A DNA stretch of 64,000 nt from Amphiplicatus metriothermophilus (GCF_900199215.1 NZ_FZQA01000001.1:868001-932000), one strand, 5' to 3'. Counted from the stretch's first letter, positions 42,389-52,097 are shown. The notes: a model not told the origin generated them from the letters alone. A program made the numbers and translations.

Positions 42389-42451
42389 GAGAGCTTTTTC
42401 CGATGCGACCGCGGCCTTCGCTTAGGTTCGTTGGCGGAGGGCGCCTGAGCT

Positions 42452-43819
42452 TCAACGCCCCAGCATCGTCCAACACACGCTCGCGACCACGAGGGCGACG
42501 ATGAAATTGAGCGCGACGCCTTCGCGCGCCATGCGCGCGATGGGAACCCGCCCCGTAGCGTAGACGATGGCGTTGGGCGCGGTCGCTACAGGGAGCATGA
42601 AGGCGCAGGACGCCGATATCGCCGCCGGAATCATCAAAAGCTCCGGCGCGAGGCCGGTTCCCGCCGCCACCGCTGCGAGCAGCGGCATAAGAAGGTTCGC
42701 CGTCGCCGTGTTCGAGGTGATCTCGGTCAGAAACGTCACCGACAGGCACAGGCCGAGGATCATGAAGAAAACCGGCGCGCCGGAAAGGCCCTGAAGTCCC
42801 TCGCCGATCACCGCGTCCAGCCCGCTCGCGCGGAAGGCCGCGGCGATGCAGATGCCGCCGGCGAACAGAAGCAGCATTCCCCAGGGAATGTCGCTTGCGC
42901 TTTTCCAGTCGAGCAGCGCGCCGCCGCGCCCGTTCGGGACGAGAAACATGGCGACGACGGCGAGCGTCGCCACCGTGGAATCGCCGGCCGCCTCGATTCC
43001 GAACAATCCAGCCCAGCCGCCGAAGGGCGCCGAACGGGTGATCCAGGCCAGGATGGCGACGGCGAAGACGATCAGCGTGCGCACTTCCTCCTTTCGCCAG
43101 GGACCCGGCTCGCGTAGCGCCGGCGCTTTGACGCCGCCCATGCTGCGCGTCAGCCACAAGGCCATCGCCGGCACGCCCAGCGCGACGACGGGGATGCCGA
43201 TCCCCATCCATCGCGCGAACAGAAATTCCTCTCCGGTCGCCTTGAGATAGGCGTCTGCGAAGATGAGATTGGGCGGCGTGCCGATCAGCGTGCCGGTCCC
43301 GCCGAGCGAGGCCGCATAGGCGATGCCCAGCAGCAGCGGCGCGGCGAGCCTTGCGTCGTCGGTTCGCGCAAGGATGGCGAGCGCGAGCGTCGACAGCATC
43401 AGGGTCGTCGCAGTGTTCGAAATCCACATCGACAACAGCGCCGAGGCGATCATGAATCCGAAAACGACCCGCCGGCCCGAAAAGCCCACGATCCGGATCA
43501 TGTAGAGCGCAAGGCGTTCATGCGCGCCGGATCGCTCCAGCGCCTTGGAGAGCATGAACGACGCCATCAGCAGCAGGATGACATAGCTTCCCAGCGCCGA
43601 GGCCGCCTCGCTCTGATCGAGCACGCCGGCCATCGGAAACAGCGCGAAGGGAACGAGCGAGGTCGCCGGGATCGGCAGGGCCTCCGTCACCCACCAGAAG
43701 GCGGTGAGGGCAGTGATCGCGGCGGTCCAGACGATCTTTTCCGGCTGGCCAGCGGCGTGGACGCCCAGCCAGACCAACGCGGCGAAGATCAGTCCGGCGA
43801 GAAGGCGTCCCCACTTCAT
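42452..43819 (-). CDS. SLC13/DASS family anion permease
   Basis: A 455-residue inner-membrane permease of the divalent-anion:sodium symporter family, importing dicarboxylates, citrate or sulfate. The two duplicated SNT motifs that form the sodium and substrate sites are visible: WISNTATTLML in the first half and EITSNTATANLLMPLL in the second. ALPIPATSLVPFALFP near the N-terminus is typical. I start at the ATG complementary to 43817-43819 so that translation opens with MKWGRLLAGLIFAALV; an 18-codon upstream extension is not conserved. The substrate is not decided by sequence reading. It diverges from the TPR gene. Confidence 0.92.
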   Translation of the reverse strand: MKWGRLLAGLIFAALVWLGVHAAGQPEKIVWTAAITALTAFWWVTEALPIPATSLVPFALFPMAGVLDQSEAASALGSYVILLLMASFMLSKALERSGAHERLALYMIRIVGFSGRRVVFGFMIASALLSMWISNTATTLMLSTLALAILARTDDARLAAPLLLGIAYAASLGGTGTLIGTPPNLIFADAYLKATGEEFLFARWMGIGIPVVALGVPAMALWLTRSMGGVKAPALREPGPWRKEEVRTLIVFAVAILAWITRSAPFGGWAGLFGIEAAGDSTVATLAVVAMFLVPNGRGGALLDWKSASDIPWGMLLLFAGGICIAAAFRASGLDAVIGEGLQGLSGAPVFFMILGLCLSVTFLTEITSNTATANLLMPLLAAVAAGTGLAPELLMIPAAISASCAFMLPVATAPNAIVYATGRVPIARMAREGVALNFIVALVVASVCWTMLGR

Positions 43820-43946
43820 AGCGCGCCAGTAAGAAGCGATTGGGCGCCCGAGTCCATATTGACAGGACTTCACGGGATTCTGACTGGCTGCGGCGGCGAA
43901 GACGGCTACGATTCGTTTTCAGGGCGACGGGGCGAGGGGAGGGATC

Positions 43947-44714
43947 ATGGACGCGTTTCGCGCGATCGCCTGCGGCGTTTGCTTTCTTGTTGCGGCGACT
44001 TCGGGCGCTGTTGAGGCCGCGCCTGACGACGAGGCTTACGCGCTTTATCGCGCCGGCGCTTATGAGGCGGCGGCGAAGCGCGCGGTCGCGGCCGGCGGGA
44101 CCGACAACCTCGTGCTCGCCGCGCGCGCCCTCAACGCCGCGGGCTACTTCGACGAAGATCGCAAAGGCGCCCGCCGGCTAGCCGGCCGCGCGCTCGATCA
44201 CGCCGAGGCGGCGCTCGAAGCCGATCCCGACAATGTCGAGGCCCATCTGCAGGCGGGAATCAGCCTCGCCTTGCGCGGCGCGAACATGGCGCCGGTGCGC
44301 GCCTTCTTTCTGGGGCTGCCCGGGCGGGCGCGCCGGCATATAGACCGGGCGCTGGCGCTCGACCCGGATAATCCGTGGGCGTGGTCGACTTCGGCCGCCT
44401 GGCGGCTTGAAACGGCGCGGCGCGGCGGCGGCTCGGTTTACGGCGCTGATCCGGAGGAGGGGTTTCGCGAATTCATGAAAGCCCGCGCGCTGGAGCCTGA
44501 CAACATCGCCATCGCCTATGAGTGCGCGTTGCGTCTGCTGGCGAGCGGTCGGCCGGAATGGCGCCCCGCGGCGCTCGAAGCGCTCGCGGCGGCCATGGAG
44601 GGGCGCCCGCAAACGGCGTTCGATGCGGGCGTGCAGGCGCGCGCCCGCTTGCTTTCCGAAGCCGTCGCCGTCGGGCCGGACGCCGAAGCGGCCTTTCTCG
44701 ATGCGCAGCCGTAG
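43947..44714 (+). CDS. Exported tetratricopeptide-repeat protein
   Basis: A 255-residue protein with a signal peptide (MDAFRAIACGVCFLVAATSG, cleavage near VEAA) followed by TPR-like helix pairs: AYALYRAGAYEAAAKRAVA, ALEADPDNVEAHLQAGISLAL, ALALDPDNPWAWSTSAAWRL and ARALEPDNIAIAYECALRLL. The repeats suggest a periplasmic protein-protein adaptor. No catalytic motif is present and no partner is coded nearby. Divergent from the SLC13 gene; the next intergenic gap contains repeat locus F. Confidence 0.82.
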   Translation: MDAFRAIACGVCFLVAATSGAVEAAPDDEAYALYRAGAYEAAAKRAVAAGGTDNLVLAARALNAAGYFDEDRKGARRLAGRALDHAEAALEADPDNVEAHLQAGISLALRGANMAPVRAFFLGLPGRARRHIDRALALDPDNPWAWSTSAAWRLETARRGGGSVYGADPEEGFREFMKARALEPDNIAIAYECALRLLASGRPEWRPAALEALAAAMEGRPQTAFDAGVQARARLLSEAVAVGPDAEAAFLDAQP

Positions 44715-44810
44715 AGAGGATCAGGGATGACGCGGTTCCTTTTTCTAATCCCTGATCCCTAGCTACTCCCGCCGGTTGCCGCCGCGCGCGCAGCGGTTTA
44801 GCGAGGCGGC
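44715..44810. repeat. Heptamer-type inverted repeat, locus F
   Basis: GGATCAGGGAT (44718-44728) and ATCCCTGATCC (44748-44758) are exact inverted copies around a 19-base loop that includes a C-T5-C run. Both arms contain two units in the 7-base phase: AGGATCA-GGGATGA on the left, and GGGATCA-GGGATTA reading inward on the right. It may serve as the terminator of the TPR gene. It is the shortest member of the set and the one with the most different unit. Confidence 0.65.
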
Positions 44811-45179
44811 ATGACTGAGACCGCTTCGACCGTTCTCTATCGCCTTATCGCCGCCGAAGACTGGGCAACCGCGCAGGACTCCGGCGAGGTTCCGTGGAAC
44901 GCCGACGATCGGCGCGACGGCTTCCTGCATCTTTCGACCGAAGCGCAGGCGCTGGAGACCGCGCGACGTCATTACGCCCATGTAGAGAACCTCTTGGCGC
45001 TTGAAGTCGACGCGGACCGGCTCGCCCATCCATTGCGCTGGGAGCTCGCGCCGAAGCGCGGCGAAAAGTTCCCTCATCTATACGGCCCGCTGCCAGTCGC
45101 CGCAGTGCGTCGCGTGCGCCGGCTCGCGCGCGACGCCGAAGGCGGCTTCCGCTTCGCCGACGAAGGGAGCGGCCGGTGA
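44811..45179 (+). CDS. DUF952 family protein
   Basis: A 122-residue cytoplasmic protein of family DUF952. The typical pieces are [20 protein letters not shown], then DGFLHLST and [16 protein letters not shown] near the end. A relation to the ART/RNA 2'-phosphotransferase fold has been suggested for the family, but no activity is established. Its stop region overlaps the GTG start of pyrD by 4 bases (45176-45179), a conserved pairing in alphaproteobacteria that suggests cotranscription. Confidence 0.87.
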   Translation: MTETASTVLYRLIAAEDWATAQDSGEVPWNADDRRDGFLHLSTEAQALETARRHYAHVENLLALEVDADRLAHPLRWELAPKRGEKFPHLYGPLPVAAVRRVRRLARDAEGGFRFADEGSGR

Positions 45180-46249
45180 GGCCGCCCGTCTTTCTCGCCG
45201 ACGCGGCCGCGCGGGCGCTGCGCCTTCTCGATCCCGAAACCGCGCATCGGCTCACCGTGCGAGCGCTTGCCGCCGGCTTCGGTCCGCGCCCCGATATTCC
45301 GGCCGATCCGCGTCTTGAGACCAGCGTGGCGGGCCTGCGTTTCTCGAACCCGCTCGGACTCGCCGCCGGATTCGACAAGAACGCCGAAGCGGCCGACGCG
45401 ATGCTCGATCTCGGCTTCGGCTTCGTCGAGGTCGGCGCTGTGACGCCGCGCCCGCAGCCGGGCAACCCGCGCCCGCGCGTCTTTCGGCTCACGGAGGATC
45501 TGGCGGTCGTCAATCGTTACGGCTTCAACAATGACGGCCTGGAGGCGGTCGCTGCAAGGCTCGCCGCCCGGGCGCGACGCGGCCCGAGGCGCGGCGTCGT
45601 CGGCGTCAATCTCGGCGTCAACAAGGACAGCGAAGACCGCGCCGGGGATTACGTCGAAGGCGTAAAGCGCCTTGAGGGGCTCGTCGATTTCTACACGGTC
45701 AACGTCTCCTCGCCGAACACGCCGGGGCTGCGCGCGCTGCAGGGCAAGACGGCGCTTGCGCGCCTGCTCGCCCAGACGCTCGCCGCGCGCGACGCCCTCA
45801 GGACGCCCGCCCCGGTGTTTCTCAAAGTCGCGCCCGATCTGACGGACGCGGACAAGGCCGACATAGCCGACTGCGCGCGTGCTTATGGGGTCGACGGACT
45901 CATCGTATCGAATACGACGATCGCCCGGCCCGAGGCCCTCAAAAGCCCTCGCGCGCGCGAGGCGGGCGGGCTTTCCGGCGCGCCTCTTTTCGGGCCTTCG
46001 ACCGCGCTTCTGCGGGAATTTCGTCAGACGCTCGGCGACGCCGTTCCTCTCATCGGCGTCGGCGGGATTTTCTCCGCCCGGGACGCATATCGGAAAATTC
46101 TCGCCGGCGCTTCGCTCATACAGCTCTATACCGCGCTCGTTTATGAAGGGCCGGGGCTGGTTCGCCGCATTCTGAGGGAACTGCCGGGTTATCTCGCTGC
46201 GGACGGCTTCGCCCGTCTGCGCGAGGCTGTCGGCGCGGACGCGCGCTGA
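45176..46249 (+). CDS. pyrD: Dihydroorotate dehydrogenase (quinone), class 2
   Basis: A 357-residue membrane-associated FMN enzyme of pyrimidine synthesis, passing electrons from dihydroorotate to quinone. The N-terminal 40-50 residues ([20 protein letters not shown]) form the class 2 helical membrane/quinone module. [12 protein letters not shown], the catalytic serine in [20 protein letters not shown] and the phosphate-binding [12 protein letters not shown] are all present. The start is GTG at 45176, overlapping the DUF952 stop. It converges on the MATE gene with a single base between the stops. Confidence 0.96.
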   Translation: MRPPVFLADAAARALRLLDPETAHRLTVRALAAGFGPRPDIPADPRLETSVAGLRFSNPLGLAAGFDKNAEAADAMLDLGFGFVEVGAVTPRPQPGNPRPRVFRLTEDLAVVNRYGFNNDGLEAVAARLAARARRGPRRGVVGVNLGVNKDSEDRAGDYVEGVKRLEGLVDFYTVNVSSPNTPGLRALQGKTALARLLAQTLAARDALRTPAPVFLKVAPDLTDADKADIADCARAYGVDGLIVSNTTIARPEALKSPRAREAGGLSGAPLFGPSTALLREFRQTLGDAVPLIGVGGIFSARDAYRKILAGASLIQLYTALVYEGPGLVRRILRELPGYLAADGFARLREAVGADAR

Positions 46250-46250
46250 G

Positions 46251-47651
46251 TCAAGCGGCGGCGAAGCTGCGCGCGATGCGCGGCATGTAAAGGCCCAGGG
46301 TCGCGGCGCGAATGAGGAAATAGGCGGTGAACGCGGCCCAGAGCCCGTGATTGCCGAAATGTGCGGCGAGCCATAGCGAAGACAGGATGAAAGCCGGCGC
46401 GGCGAGAAACATGCTGTCGCGCATCTCGCGCGCCCTCGTTGCGCCGACGAAGACGCCGTCGAGCTGAAAGCCGATGACGACGACGAGCGGGCTCGCCGCG
46501 ACCCAGGGCAGATAGCGCGACGCCGCCTCGCGAATCGCGCCTTCGGGCGTCAGGAACGCGATGATCGCCTCGCCGAACAGGCCGTAGGCGGCGGCGAAGG
46601 CGACGGCGATGCAGCCTGCGACGACGAAGGTGCGCCGCACGGCGGTGCGGTAGCGCTCAAGACCCGCCGCGCGGTCGCGCGCGCCGATCGCCTGGCCGAC
46701 CAGGGCCTCGGCCGCGATGGCGGTTCCGTCGAGCGCCAGGCCGGTGAAAAGGAAGAGCTGCAACAGCGTCTGGTTCGCCGCCAGCGTTGCGTCGCCGAAA
46801 GCGCCGCCGCGCTGCACGAACCACGCGAAGGAGAAGGCGAGCAGGACCGTGCGCAGAAAAATGTCGCGGTTGACGGCGACGGTGCGGCGGATCTTCCCGA
46901 TGCTGAACAAGGTTCCCGCGCCCGCCGGCAGGCGCAGGCCGCCACGCCGCGCCATCATGCGCGCGGCGAAGCCGGCCGCCAGGAGGAATCCCGCAATCTC
47001 CGCGATCAGGGTTCCCGCCGCGACGCCCCGCGCGCCCCAGCCGAGACCGACCGCGAACCAGTAATCGAGCGCGGCGTTGAGCCCGGTCATCGTCAGGCTG
47101 ACGGCCATGAGACAGTCGGTGCGCCCCCGGCCCGAGAACCAGCCGAGCGCGGCGTAGGTCGCAAGCGCGAAAGGCGCGCCCCAGATGCGGATGTCGAAAT
47201 AGCTCCGCGCCGCCTCGAGGGTCGCCGCGCTCGCCTGCGACTCGAAAGCGAGCGCGGCGAAAGCGCCCGCGCCCAGGGGAAGCTGCAACACGACGAGCGC
47301 GAGCCCGATGGCCGCCCCCAGCGTCGCTCCGCGATAGAGCGCGGCGCGGGTCTCCGCTTCGTCCTCGGCGCCGGCGGCCTGGGCGGCGAGGCCGGCCGTG
47401 CTCATGCGGATGAAGCCGAAGGTCCAGTAGGCGAGAGAGAAAATGACCGCGCCGAGTCCGACCGCGGCGATGTCGAGCGGCCTGTCGGAGCGGGCGAGCG
47501 CCCATACGTCGACGACTCCAAGCAGGGGCGTGGCCGAAGCGGCCAGCGACGCCGGCCAGGCGAGGCGCAGGATCTCGCCGTAGCTGACGGCGGGCCGGGC
47601 GGGCGCCGGACGAGGCGACGTCGCAAAAGGAGAGGGCGGCTCGGGGCTCAT
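46251..47651 (-). CDS. MATE family efflux transporter
   Basis: A 466-residue inner-membrane protein with about twelve helices in two repeated halves, of the multidrug and toxic compound extrusion family (DinF-like group). YGEILRLAWPASLAASATPLLGVVD opens the first half, and AIAAEALVGQAIGARDR the second. I start at the ATG complementary to 47649-47651; the frame extends 64 codons upstream with no membrane-protein character. Export is driven by sodium or protons; substrates are not predictable. Divergent from the DUF2270 gene. Confidence 0.92.
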   Translation of the reverse strand: MSPEPPSPFATSPRPAPARPAVSYGEILRLAWPASLAASATPLLGVVDVWALARSDRPLDIAAVGLGAVIFSLAYWTFGFIRMSTAGLAAQAAGAEDEAETRAALYRGATLGAAIGLALVVLQLPLGAGAFAALAFESQASAATLEAARSYFDIRIWGAPFALATYAALGWFSGRGRTDCLMAVSLTMTGLNAALDYWFAVGLGWGARGVAAGTLIAEIAGFLLAAGFAARMMARRGGLRLPAGAGTLFSIGKIRRTVAVNRDIFLRTVLLAFSFAWFVQRGGAFGDATLAANQTLLQLFLFTGLALDGTAIAAEALVGQAIGARDRAAGLERYRTAVRRTFVVAGCIAVAFAAAYGLFGEAIIAFLTPEGAIREAASRYLPWVAASPLVVVIGFQLDGVFVGATRAREMRDSMFLAAPAFILSSLWLAAHFGNHGLWAAFTAYFLIRAATLGLYMPRIARSFAAA

Positions 47652-47781
47652 GATCGGCGGATGAAGACGCGGCGCAGGGCGATCGCGCCGGGCATAGCCG
47701 GGTCCGCGCCATTCGTCGACCGCCGGATTATCGCCTTCACGCGCCTTGCCAGCCGCGCCTGACTTCGCCGATGATCGGCCC

Positions 47782-48480
47782 GTGGCGGAAGACTGGCGAA
47801 AGTGGAAAACGCCGCCGGGCGGCACCGGCAACGAGTTCGACAACGCCGAGATCGGGGCGCTGGCGCATCTTTATCGCGGCGAGGTCTATCGCTCGACCAT
47901 GTGGCGCACGCGGCTCGACGCCACCACCAACTGGTCGGTGGTGACCCTCGGCATCGCGCTGTCGGTGAGCTATGCCGACCCGTTGACCTCGGCCCTGCCG
48001 CTGCTGCTCGTCGGCATCCTGATCGTCATGTTCCTCATTCTGGAATCGCGGCGCTATCGCTATTTCAACGTCTGGCGGGCGCGCTGCCGCTGGATCGAGA
48101 CGAATTTCTACGCGCCGCTGCTGTTGCGCTCGCACCGGCCCGACCCCGGCGAGTGGCAGGACGTTCTGGCCCGGGATTATCTGACCCCGCAATATCATAT
48201 CGGCTTCTGGCGGGCCGTGGGCCGGCGGCTCAGACGCAATTACATGTGGATACTGAGCTTTCAGGCGGTCGCCTATTTCGGCAAGGTGATCGTCCATCCG
48301 ACGCCGCTTTCGAGCGCGCAGGAGTTCTTCGCGCGCATGGCGGCGGGCCCCATTTCCGGCGAAGCGGTGCTCGCCGCGCTCGTCATCCTGCACGGCGCCT
48401 GGATCTGGCTGGCGATTTACACGCGCATTCTCGACAAGCGCGCCCACGGAGCGCGCGAAGGCGTGAGCGGGATGGGTTAG
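47782..48480 (+). CDS. DUF2270 membrane protein
   Basis: A protein of about 232 residues of the DUF2270 family. The hallmark segment is EFDNAEIGALAHLYRGEVYRS followed by WRTRLDATTNWSVVT. Two adjacent transmembrane helices follow (about 55-90 from this start), and a third to fourth hydrophobic stretch lies near the C-terminus. The start is uncertain: I use GTG at 47782, but the frame is open to a TTG at 47746, and neither has a clear ribosome-binding site. The function of the family is unknown. It converges with the PNPOx-like gene, overlapping it by 4 bases. Confidence 0.82.
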   Translation: MAEDWRKWKTPPGGTGNEFDNAEIGALAHLYRGEVYRSTMWRTRLDATTNWSVVTLGIALSVSYADPLTSALPLLLVGILIVMFLILESRRYRYFNVWRARCRWIETNFYAPLLLRSHRPDPGEWQDVLARDYLTPQYHIGFWRAVGRRLRRNYMWILSFQAVAYFGKVIVHPTPLSSAQEFFARMAAGPISGEAVLAALVILHGAWIWLAIYTRILDKRAHGAREGVSGMG

Positions 48481-49115
48481 GCGCCCCTTCTTGCAGCGGC
48501 GAGCGCCTTTTTCAGCGCGGCGTTTTCAGCCTTCAGAGCCTCCATCTCCTCGCGCAGCGGCGCCAGCGCGGATTGAAGCTCTTCGATGGTGAAGCGTTGA
48601 GGAATGTGCTGCGGGCAGTTCCAGTCGAACCCGGCCACGGCGATGACGACGGCGCGTTCGGGCTTTGCGCGATAGCCAGGCGCAGACAGGCGGGCGACGA
48701 GGGCGGGATCGTCTTCGGCCTCGATCACGCGGGCGCGCCCGAAGACCTTCAGCCGCCGTCGATTGGCGTAGTCCATGAAAAACAGCGCGATACGGTCGTT
48801 CTTCGACAGATTGCCGACGGACAGATACTGCCGGTTGCCGCGAAAGTCGGCATAGGCGAGCGTCTTCGCGTCGAGAACCTGAACGAAGCCGGGAGGGCCG
48901 CCGCGAAACTGCACGTAAGGCCAGCCGGTTTCAGACGTCGTCGCCTGATAAAAGCCGTCGCGTTCAGCGATGAAGGCGCCCTCCGCTTCCCCGAGCGCAT
49001 CCTGCGCCGGCGCGTCCGGCCGGAGACGCTTCGCATAGGAATCGGCCGAGCCCATCTCCCGCTGTTTGGCGAGGACGGCGTCGGTGAAAGCGATGTCGTA
49101 ATAGGCGCGCGTCAT
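48477..49115 (-). CDS. Pyridoxamine 5'-phosphate oxidase-like flavin-binding protein
   Basis: A 212-residue split-barrel protein of the PNPOx-like superfamily. ERDGFYQATTSETGWPYVQFRGG and YADFRGNRQYLSVGNL, then RIALFFMDYANRRRLKVFGRARV, form the FMN-binding barrel core; these are more like the general-stress/MSMEG_1061-type group than true PdxH. The C-terminal 35 residues (IEELQSALAPLREEMEALKA) form a coiled coil, perhaps for dimer or complex formation. True PdxH activity is unlikely. It may be a flavin- or F420-dependent reductase. Confidence 0.85.
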   Translation of the reverse strand: MTRAYYDIAFTDAVLAKQREMGSADSYAKRLRPDAPAQDALGEAEGAFIAERDGFYQATTSETGWPYVQFRGGPPGFVQVLDAKTLAYADFRGNRQYLSVGNLSKNDRIALFFMDYANRRRLKVFGRARVIEAEDDPALVARLSAPGYRAKPERAVVIAVAGFDWNCPQHIPQRFTIEELQSALAPLREEMEALKAENAALKKALAAARRGA

Positions 49116-49219
49116 GACGTCCTCCGCTCCGGATCGATCCAGGAGACCTGCGGCGCGCCCGCGAAACCGTCAACGGACGATGCGGTCAAGCGGCGTCACA
49201 CGCGCGCGAGCGGCGCGGC

Positions 49220-49585
49220 CTATTCCCGGAAAGAAAGGTTCCGATCCCTGCCGACGACGCGGTAGAAACACGACCGCCGCCCCGTGTGGCAGGCTGGGCC
49301 GGTCTGCTCGACGACGAGCTCCACGGCGTCCTGATCGCAGTCGATGCGGATCTCGACGACCTTCTGGCGATGGCCGGAAGTCTCGCCCTTGCGCCACAAC
49401 GCCCGGCGCGAGCGCGACCAGTAATGGGCCTCGCCGGTCTCCAGGGTCAGCCGCAGCGCCTCCTCGTTCATCCAGGCGATCATCAGAAGCCGGCCGGTCG
49501 CGGCGTCGGTCGCCGCCGCGGCGATGAGCCCGTCCGGGCCGAATTTCGGGCGCAGCACGCGAGCTTCTTCGGGGGAGTCGGTCAT
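49220..49585 (-). CDS. hisI: Phosphoribosyl-AMP cyclohydrolase
   Basis: A 121-residue zinc/magnesium enzyme that opens the adenine ring of PR-AMP in histidine synthesis (step three). [38 protein letters not shown], the metal-binding DCDQDA and the zinc cysteines in [12 protein letters not shown] are all intact. There is no fused HisE domain, as usual in alphaproteobacteria. I start at the ATG complementary to 49583-49585; the frame upstream of it runs through repeat locus E. There is no Shine-Dalgarno. It lies apart from other his genes and diverges from cysS. Confidence 0.94.
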   Translation of the reverse strand: MTDSPEEARVLRPKFGPDGLIAAAATDAATGRLLMIAWMNEEALRLTLETGEAHYWSRSRRALWRKGETSGHRQKVVEIRIDCDQDAVELVVEQTGPACHTGRRSCFYRVVGRDRNLSFRE

Positions 49586-49712
49586 GCGAGGTTGCGGATC
49601 GCAAGCTGCGGATTGCGGCGCCGGGAGCGATCGCCGCATTCTCCCTACAACCAGGCGCTGCAATCTGCAACCTCGCTTGCGCCCGCCCCCGGCCTCGCCT
49701 AGCAAAACCGGC
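49586..49712. repeat. Heptamer-array intergenic repeat, locus E
   Basis: Between divergent hisI and cysS the + strand reads GGTTGCG, GATCGCA, AGCTGCG, GATTGCG in phase from 49590 to 49617. The - strand, inward from 49672, reads GGTTGCA, GATTGCA, GCGCCTG, GTTGTAG. GCGAGGTTGC (49586-49595) is an exact inverse of GCAACCTCGC (49667-49676), and the match extends imperfectly further. The left array abuts the hisI start codon; the right array ends about 40 bases before the cysS ATG. Confidence 0.8.
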
Positions 49713-51083
49713 ATGGCTCTCGTTCTTTACGACACGATGGCGCGCGAGAAGCGCGAATTCATTCCCGCCAATCCGCGGCGGGTGACCATGTATGTGTGCG
49801 GGCCGACGGTCTACAGCCACGCCCATATCGGCAATTTCCGGGCGGCGGTCGTCTTCGATCTTCTGTTTCGCGTGCTGCGCCATCATTACGGGACGAACGC
49901 CGTCGTCTATGCGCGCAATATCACCGACATCGACGACAAGATCATCCGAGCCGCGCAGGAGACCGGCGAGCCCATCGACGCGATCACCGCGAAATACGCC
50001 GCGATCTATCGCGAGGAGACGGCGAAGCTCAACGTGCTCGCGCCGACGCTGGAGCCGGCGGCGACGGCGCATATCGCGGAGATGATCGCGTTCGTCGAGC
50101 GCCTCCTCGCCGAAGGCTTCGCCTATGCGGCCGAGGGGCACGTGCTCTTCGCCGTCGACCGTTTCGGGGACTATGGCCGGCTGTCCGGCGTCGACCGGGA
50201 CGAGATGATCGCCGGCGCCCGCGTCGAGGTCGCGCCGTACAAGGAAAATCCCGCCGACTTCGTGTTGTGGAAGCCGTCGAAGGAGGGCGAGCCGGGTTGG
50301 GACAGCCCCTGGGGGCGCGGCCGGCCGGGATGGCATCTCGAATGTTCGGCCATGATCGAAAAAGCGCTGGGCGAGACCATCGACATTCACGGCGGCGGGC
50401 AGGACCTGCGCTTTCCGCACCATGAGAACGAAATCGCGCAGTCGGCCTGCGTCCATCGCGGCGCGCCGCTCGCGCGCTACTGGGCGCATAACGGTTTTCT
50501 CCGCATGGGGACGGAGAAGATGGCGAAGTCGCTGGGCAACGTCGTGCTGCCGCGCGATCTTCTGAAGCGCTGGCATGGCGAGGTCTTGCGCTGGGCCCTG
50601 CTGTCGGCCCATTACCGCCAGCCGCTCGACTGGAGCGACGCGCTGCTCGAGCAGTCGAAGCGCCAGCTCGACCGGTTCTATCGCGCGCTCGCGGAAGCGC
50701 CCGACGTCGCGCCGGCAGCGCCGCCCGCCGAGGTCGTCGCCGCCCTCGACGACGACCTCAACATGCCCGAAGCGGCGGCGCGCCTGCACGCCCTGCGCGA
50801 CGCCGCCGCGCAGGCGCAGGGTGAGGAAAAAGCGCGCGCGCTCGCTGCGCTTAGAGGGGCCGGCGCGCTGATGGGTTTTTTCGCCGCCGACCCGGCGGAC
50901 TGGTTCAGGAGCGCGCCGGGAGACGGTCCGTCTGCGGAGGAAATCGAGGCGCGTATCGCCGAGCGCGCGGAAGCCCGCAAACGCCGCGATTTCGCGACCG
51001 CCGATCGCATCCGCGACGATCTCGCCGCGCGGGGGATCGTCATCGAGGACGGCCCGAAGGGGACGACCTGGCGGCGGGAGTGA
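49713..51083 (+). CDS. cysS: Cysteinyl-tRNA synthetase
   Basis: A 456-residue class I aminoacyl-tRNA synthetase. HIGN at 38-41 and KMAKS at 269-273 are the ATP-binding motifs. Zinc ligands C29 (MYVCGPTVY), C211 (LECSAM) and H236 (FPHHENE) give cysteine specificity. The C-terminal DALR helical domain ends with [22 protein letters not shown]. The ATG at 49713 opens [13 protein letters not shown]; the frame reaches upstream to 49524 without likeness. The DUF389 gene follows after 3 bases, so the two may be cotranscribed. Confidence 0.96.
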   Translation: MALVLYDTMAREKREFIPANPRRVTMYVCGPTVYSHAHIGNFRAAVVFDLLFRVLRHHYGTNAVVYARNITDIDDKIIRAAQETGEPIDAITAKYAAIYREETAKLNVLAPTLEPAATAHIAEMIAFVERLLAEGFAYAAEGHVLFAVDRFGDYGRLSGVDRDEMIAGARVEVAPYKENPADFVLWKPSKEGEPGWDSPWGRGRPGWHLECSAMIEKALGETIDIHGGGQDLRFPHHENEIAQSACVHRGAPLARYWAHNGFLRMGTEKMAKSLGNVVLPRDLLKRWHGEVLRWALLSAHYRQPLDWSDALLEQSKRQLDRFYRALAEAPDVAPAAPPAEVVAALDDDLNMPEAAARLHALRDAAAQAQGEEKARALAALRGAGALMGFFAADPADWFRSAPGDGPSAEEIEARIAERAEARKRRDFATADRIRDDLAARGIVIEDGPKGTTWRRE

Positions 51084-51086
51084 CCC

Positions 51087-52097
51087 ATGCGCCTTATCGA
51101 AGCCACTTTCAGCGAAAAATGCGCCGAACGGGTGCGCGAAGCGATAGAGGAAGCCGAGCCGGTCTACTGGCGCCTGTTCGAGGCGGACGACGAAGGCCGC
51201 AGGCTTCTGAAAGCCTTCTTCGGCAAGAGCGACATTCAGGGCTTCGTCGACCGGCTGCAGTCGATCTGCGAGGCCGATGAGGGCTGGCGCATTCTGGTGC
51301 TGCCGGTCGAGGCGACCGCGCCCGCGCTCGATGAGGAAAAGGAAGAGGACCGCGAGCGCCGCCGCCGCGTCGCCCTGCGCGAGGAGATCTACGAAGACGT
51401 CGCGGGCGGCGCCGCGCTGAGCGCGGATTTCTTCATTCTCACGCTCGCCTCCGCCATCGTCGCGGCGATCGGTCTTAATGCGGACAATATTCCCGCCGTC
51501 ATCGGCGCGATGGTGATCGCCCCGCTTCTGGGGCCCATTCTCGCCTTTTCCTTCGGATCGGCCCTGGGCGACTTCAAGTTGATCCTGCGCTCGGCGCGCA
51601 ACGCCGTCATCGGCCTTTCGACCGGGCTTCTCGCCGCGGCCGCGATCAGCTTCGTCATGCCGATCAATCTCGAAAGCCGCGAGCTGATGAGCCGCACCGT
51701 CGTCGGACTCGACTCGATCGCGCTGGCGCTTGCGGCCGGGGCGGCGGCGGCGCTGTCGATCGCGACGGGCGTCTCGAGCGCCCTCGTCGGCGTCATGGTG
51801 GCCGTGGCGCTCCTGCCGCCGGCCGCCGCCGTCGGACTGTTTCTGGGCGCAGGCGAGGCCGTGCTCGCCGGGCGGGCGCTTTTGTTGCTGATGGTGAACG
51901 TGACCTGCATCATGCTCGCCGCGCAGGCGGTCTACGCCTATAAGGGCGTGCGCCCGCGCAAATGGTTCGAGCAAAAGTCCGCGCAGAACGCCGTGCGCGT
52001 CAATTTCGTGGTGCTGATCGCGATGCTGGCGGCGGCCGCGGCGATCATCGTCTTTTCGCCGACGGAAGTGCTGCCCGACCTGTCGCTGAGGGACTGA
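51087..52097 (+). CDS. TIGR00341 / DUF389 membrane protein
   Basis: A 336-residue protein of the TIGR00341 family. The first 110 residues are a soluble alpha/beta domain, followed by a charged hinge (DEEKEEDRERRRRVALREE). The DUF389 membrane domain has several helices: FFILTLASAIVAAIGLNADN, AVIGAMVIAPLLGPILAFSF, SIALALAAGAAAALSIATGV and SALVGVMVAVALLPPAAAVG. The glycine/proline-rich PLLGP and LLPPAA turns are conserved. The function is unknown; a transporter or channel role has been guessed. It follows cysS almost directly. Confidence 0.9.
   Translation: MRLIEATFSEKCAERVREAIEEAEPVYWRLFEADDEGRRLLKAFFGKSDIQGFVDRLQSICEADEGWRILVLPVEATAPALDEEKEEDRERRRRVALREEIYEDVAGGAALSADFFILTLASAIVAAIGLNADNIPAVIGAMVIAPLLGPILAFSFGSALGDFKLILRSARNAVIGLSTGLLAAAAISFVMPINLESRELMSRTVVGLDSIALALAAGAAAALSIATGVSSALVGVMVAVALLPPAAAVGLFLGAGEAVLAGRALLLLMVNVTCIMLAAQAVYAYKGVRPRKWFEQKSAQNAVRVNFVVLIAMLAAAAAIIVFSPTEVLPDLSLRD

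Noticed and set aside
42389-42451. A seventh heptamer array (GGTTCGT TGGCGGA GGGCGCC) before the SLC13 gene end
   Set aside because: Only one unit resembles the family and there is no facing arm.
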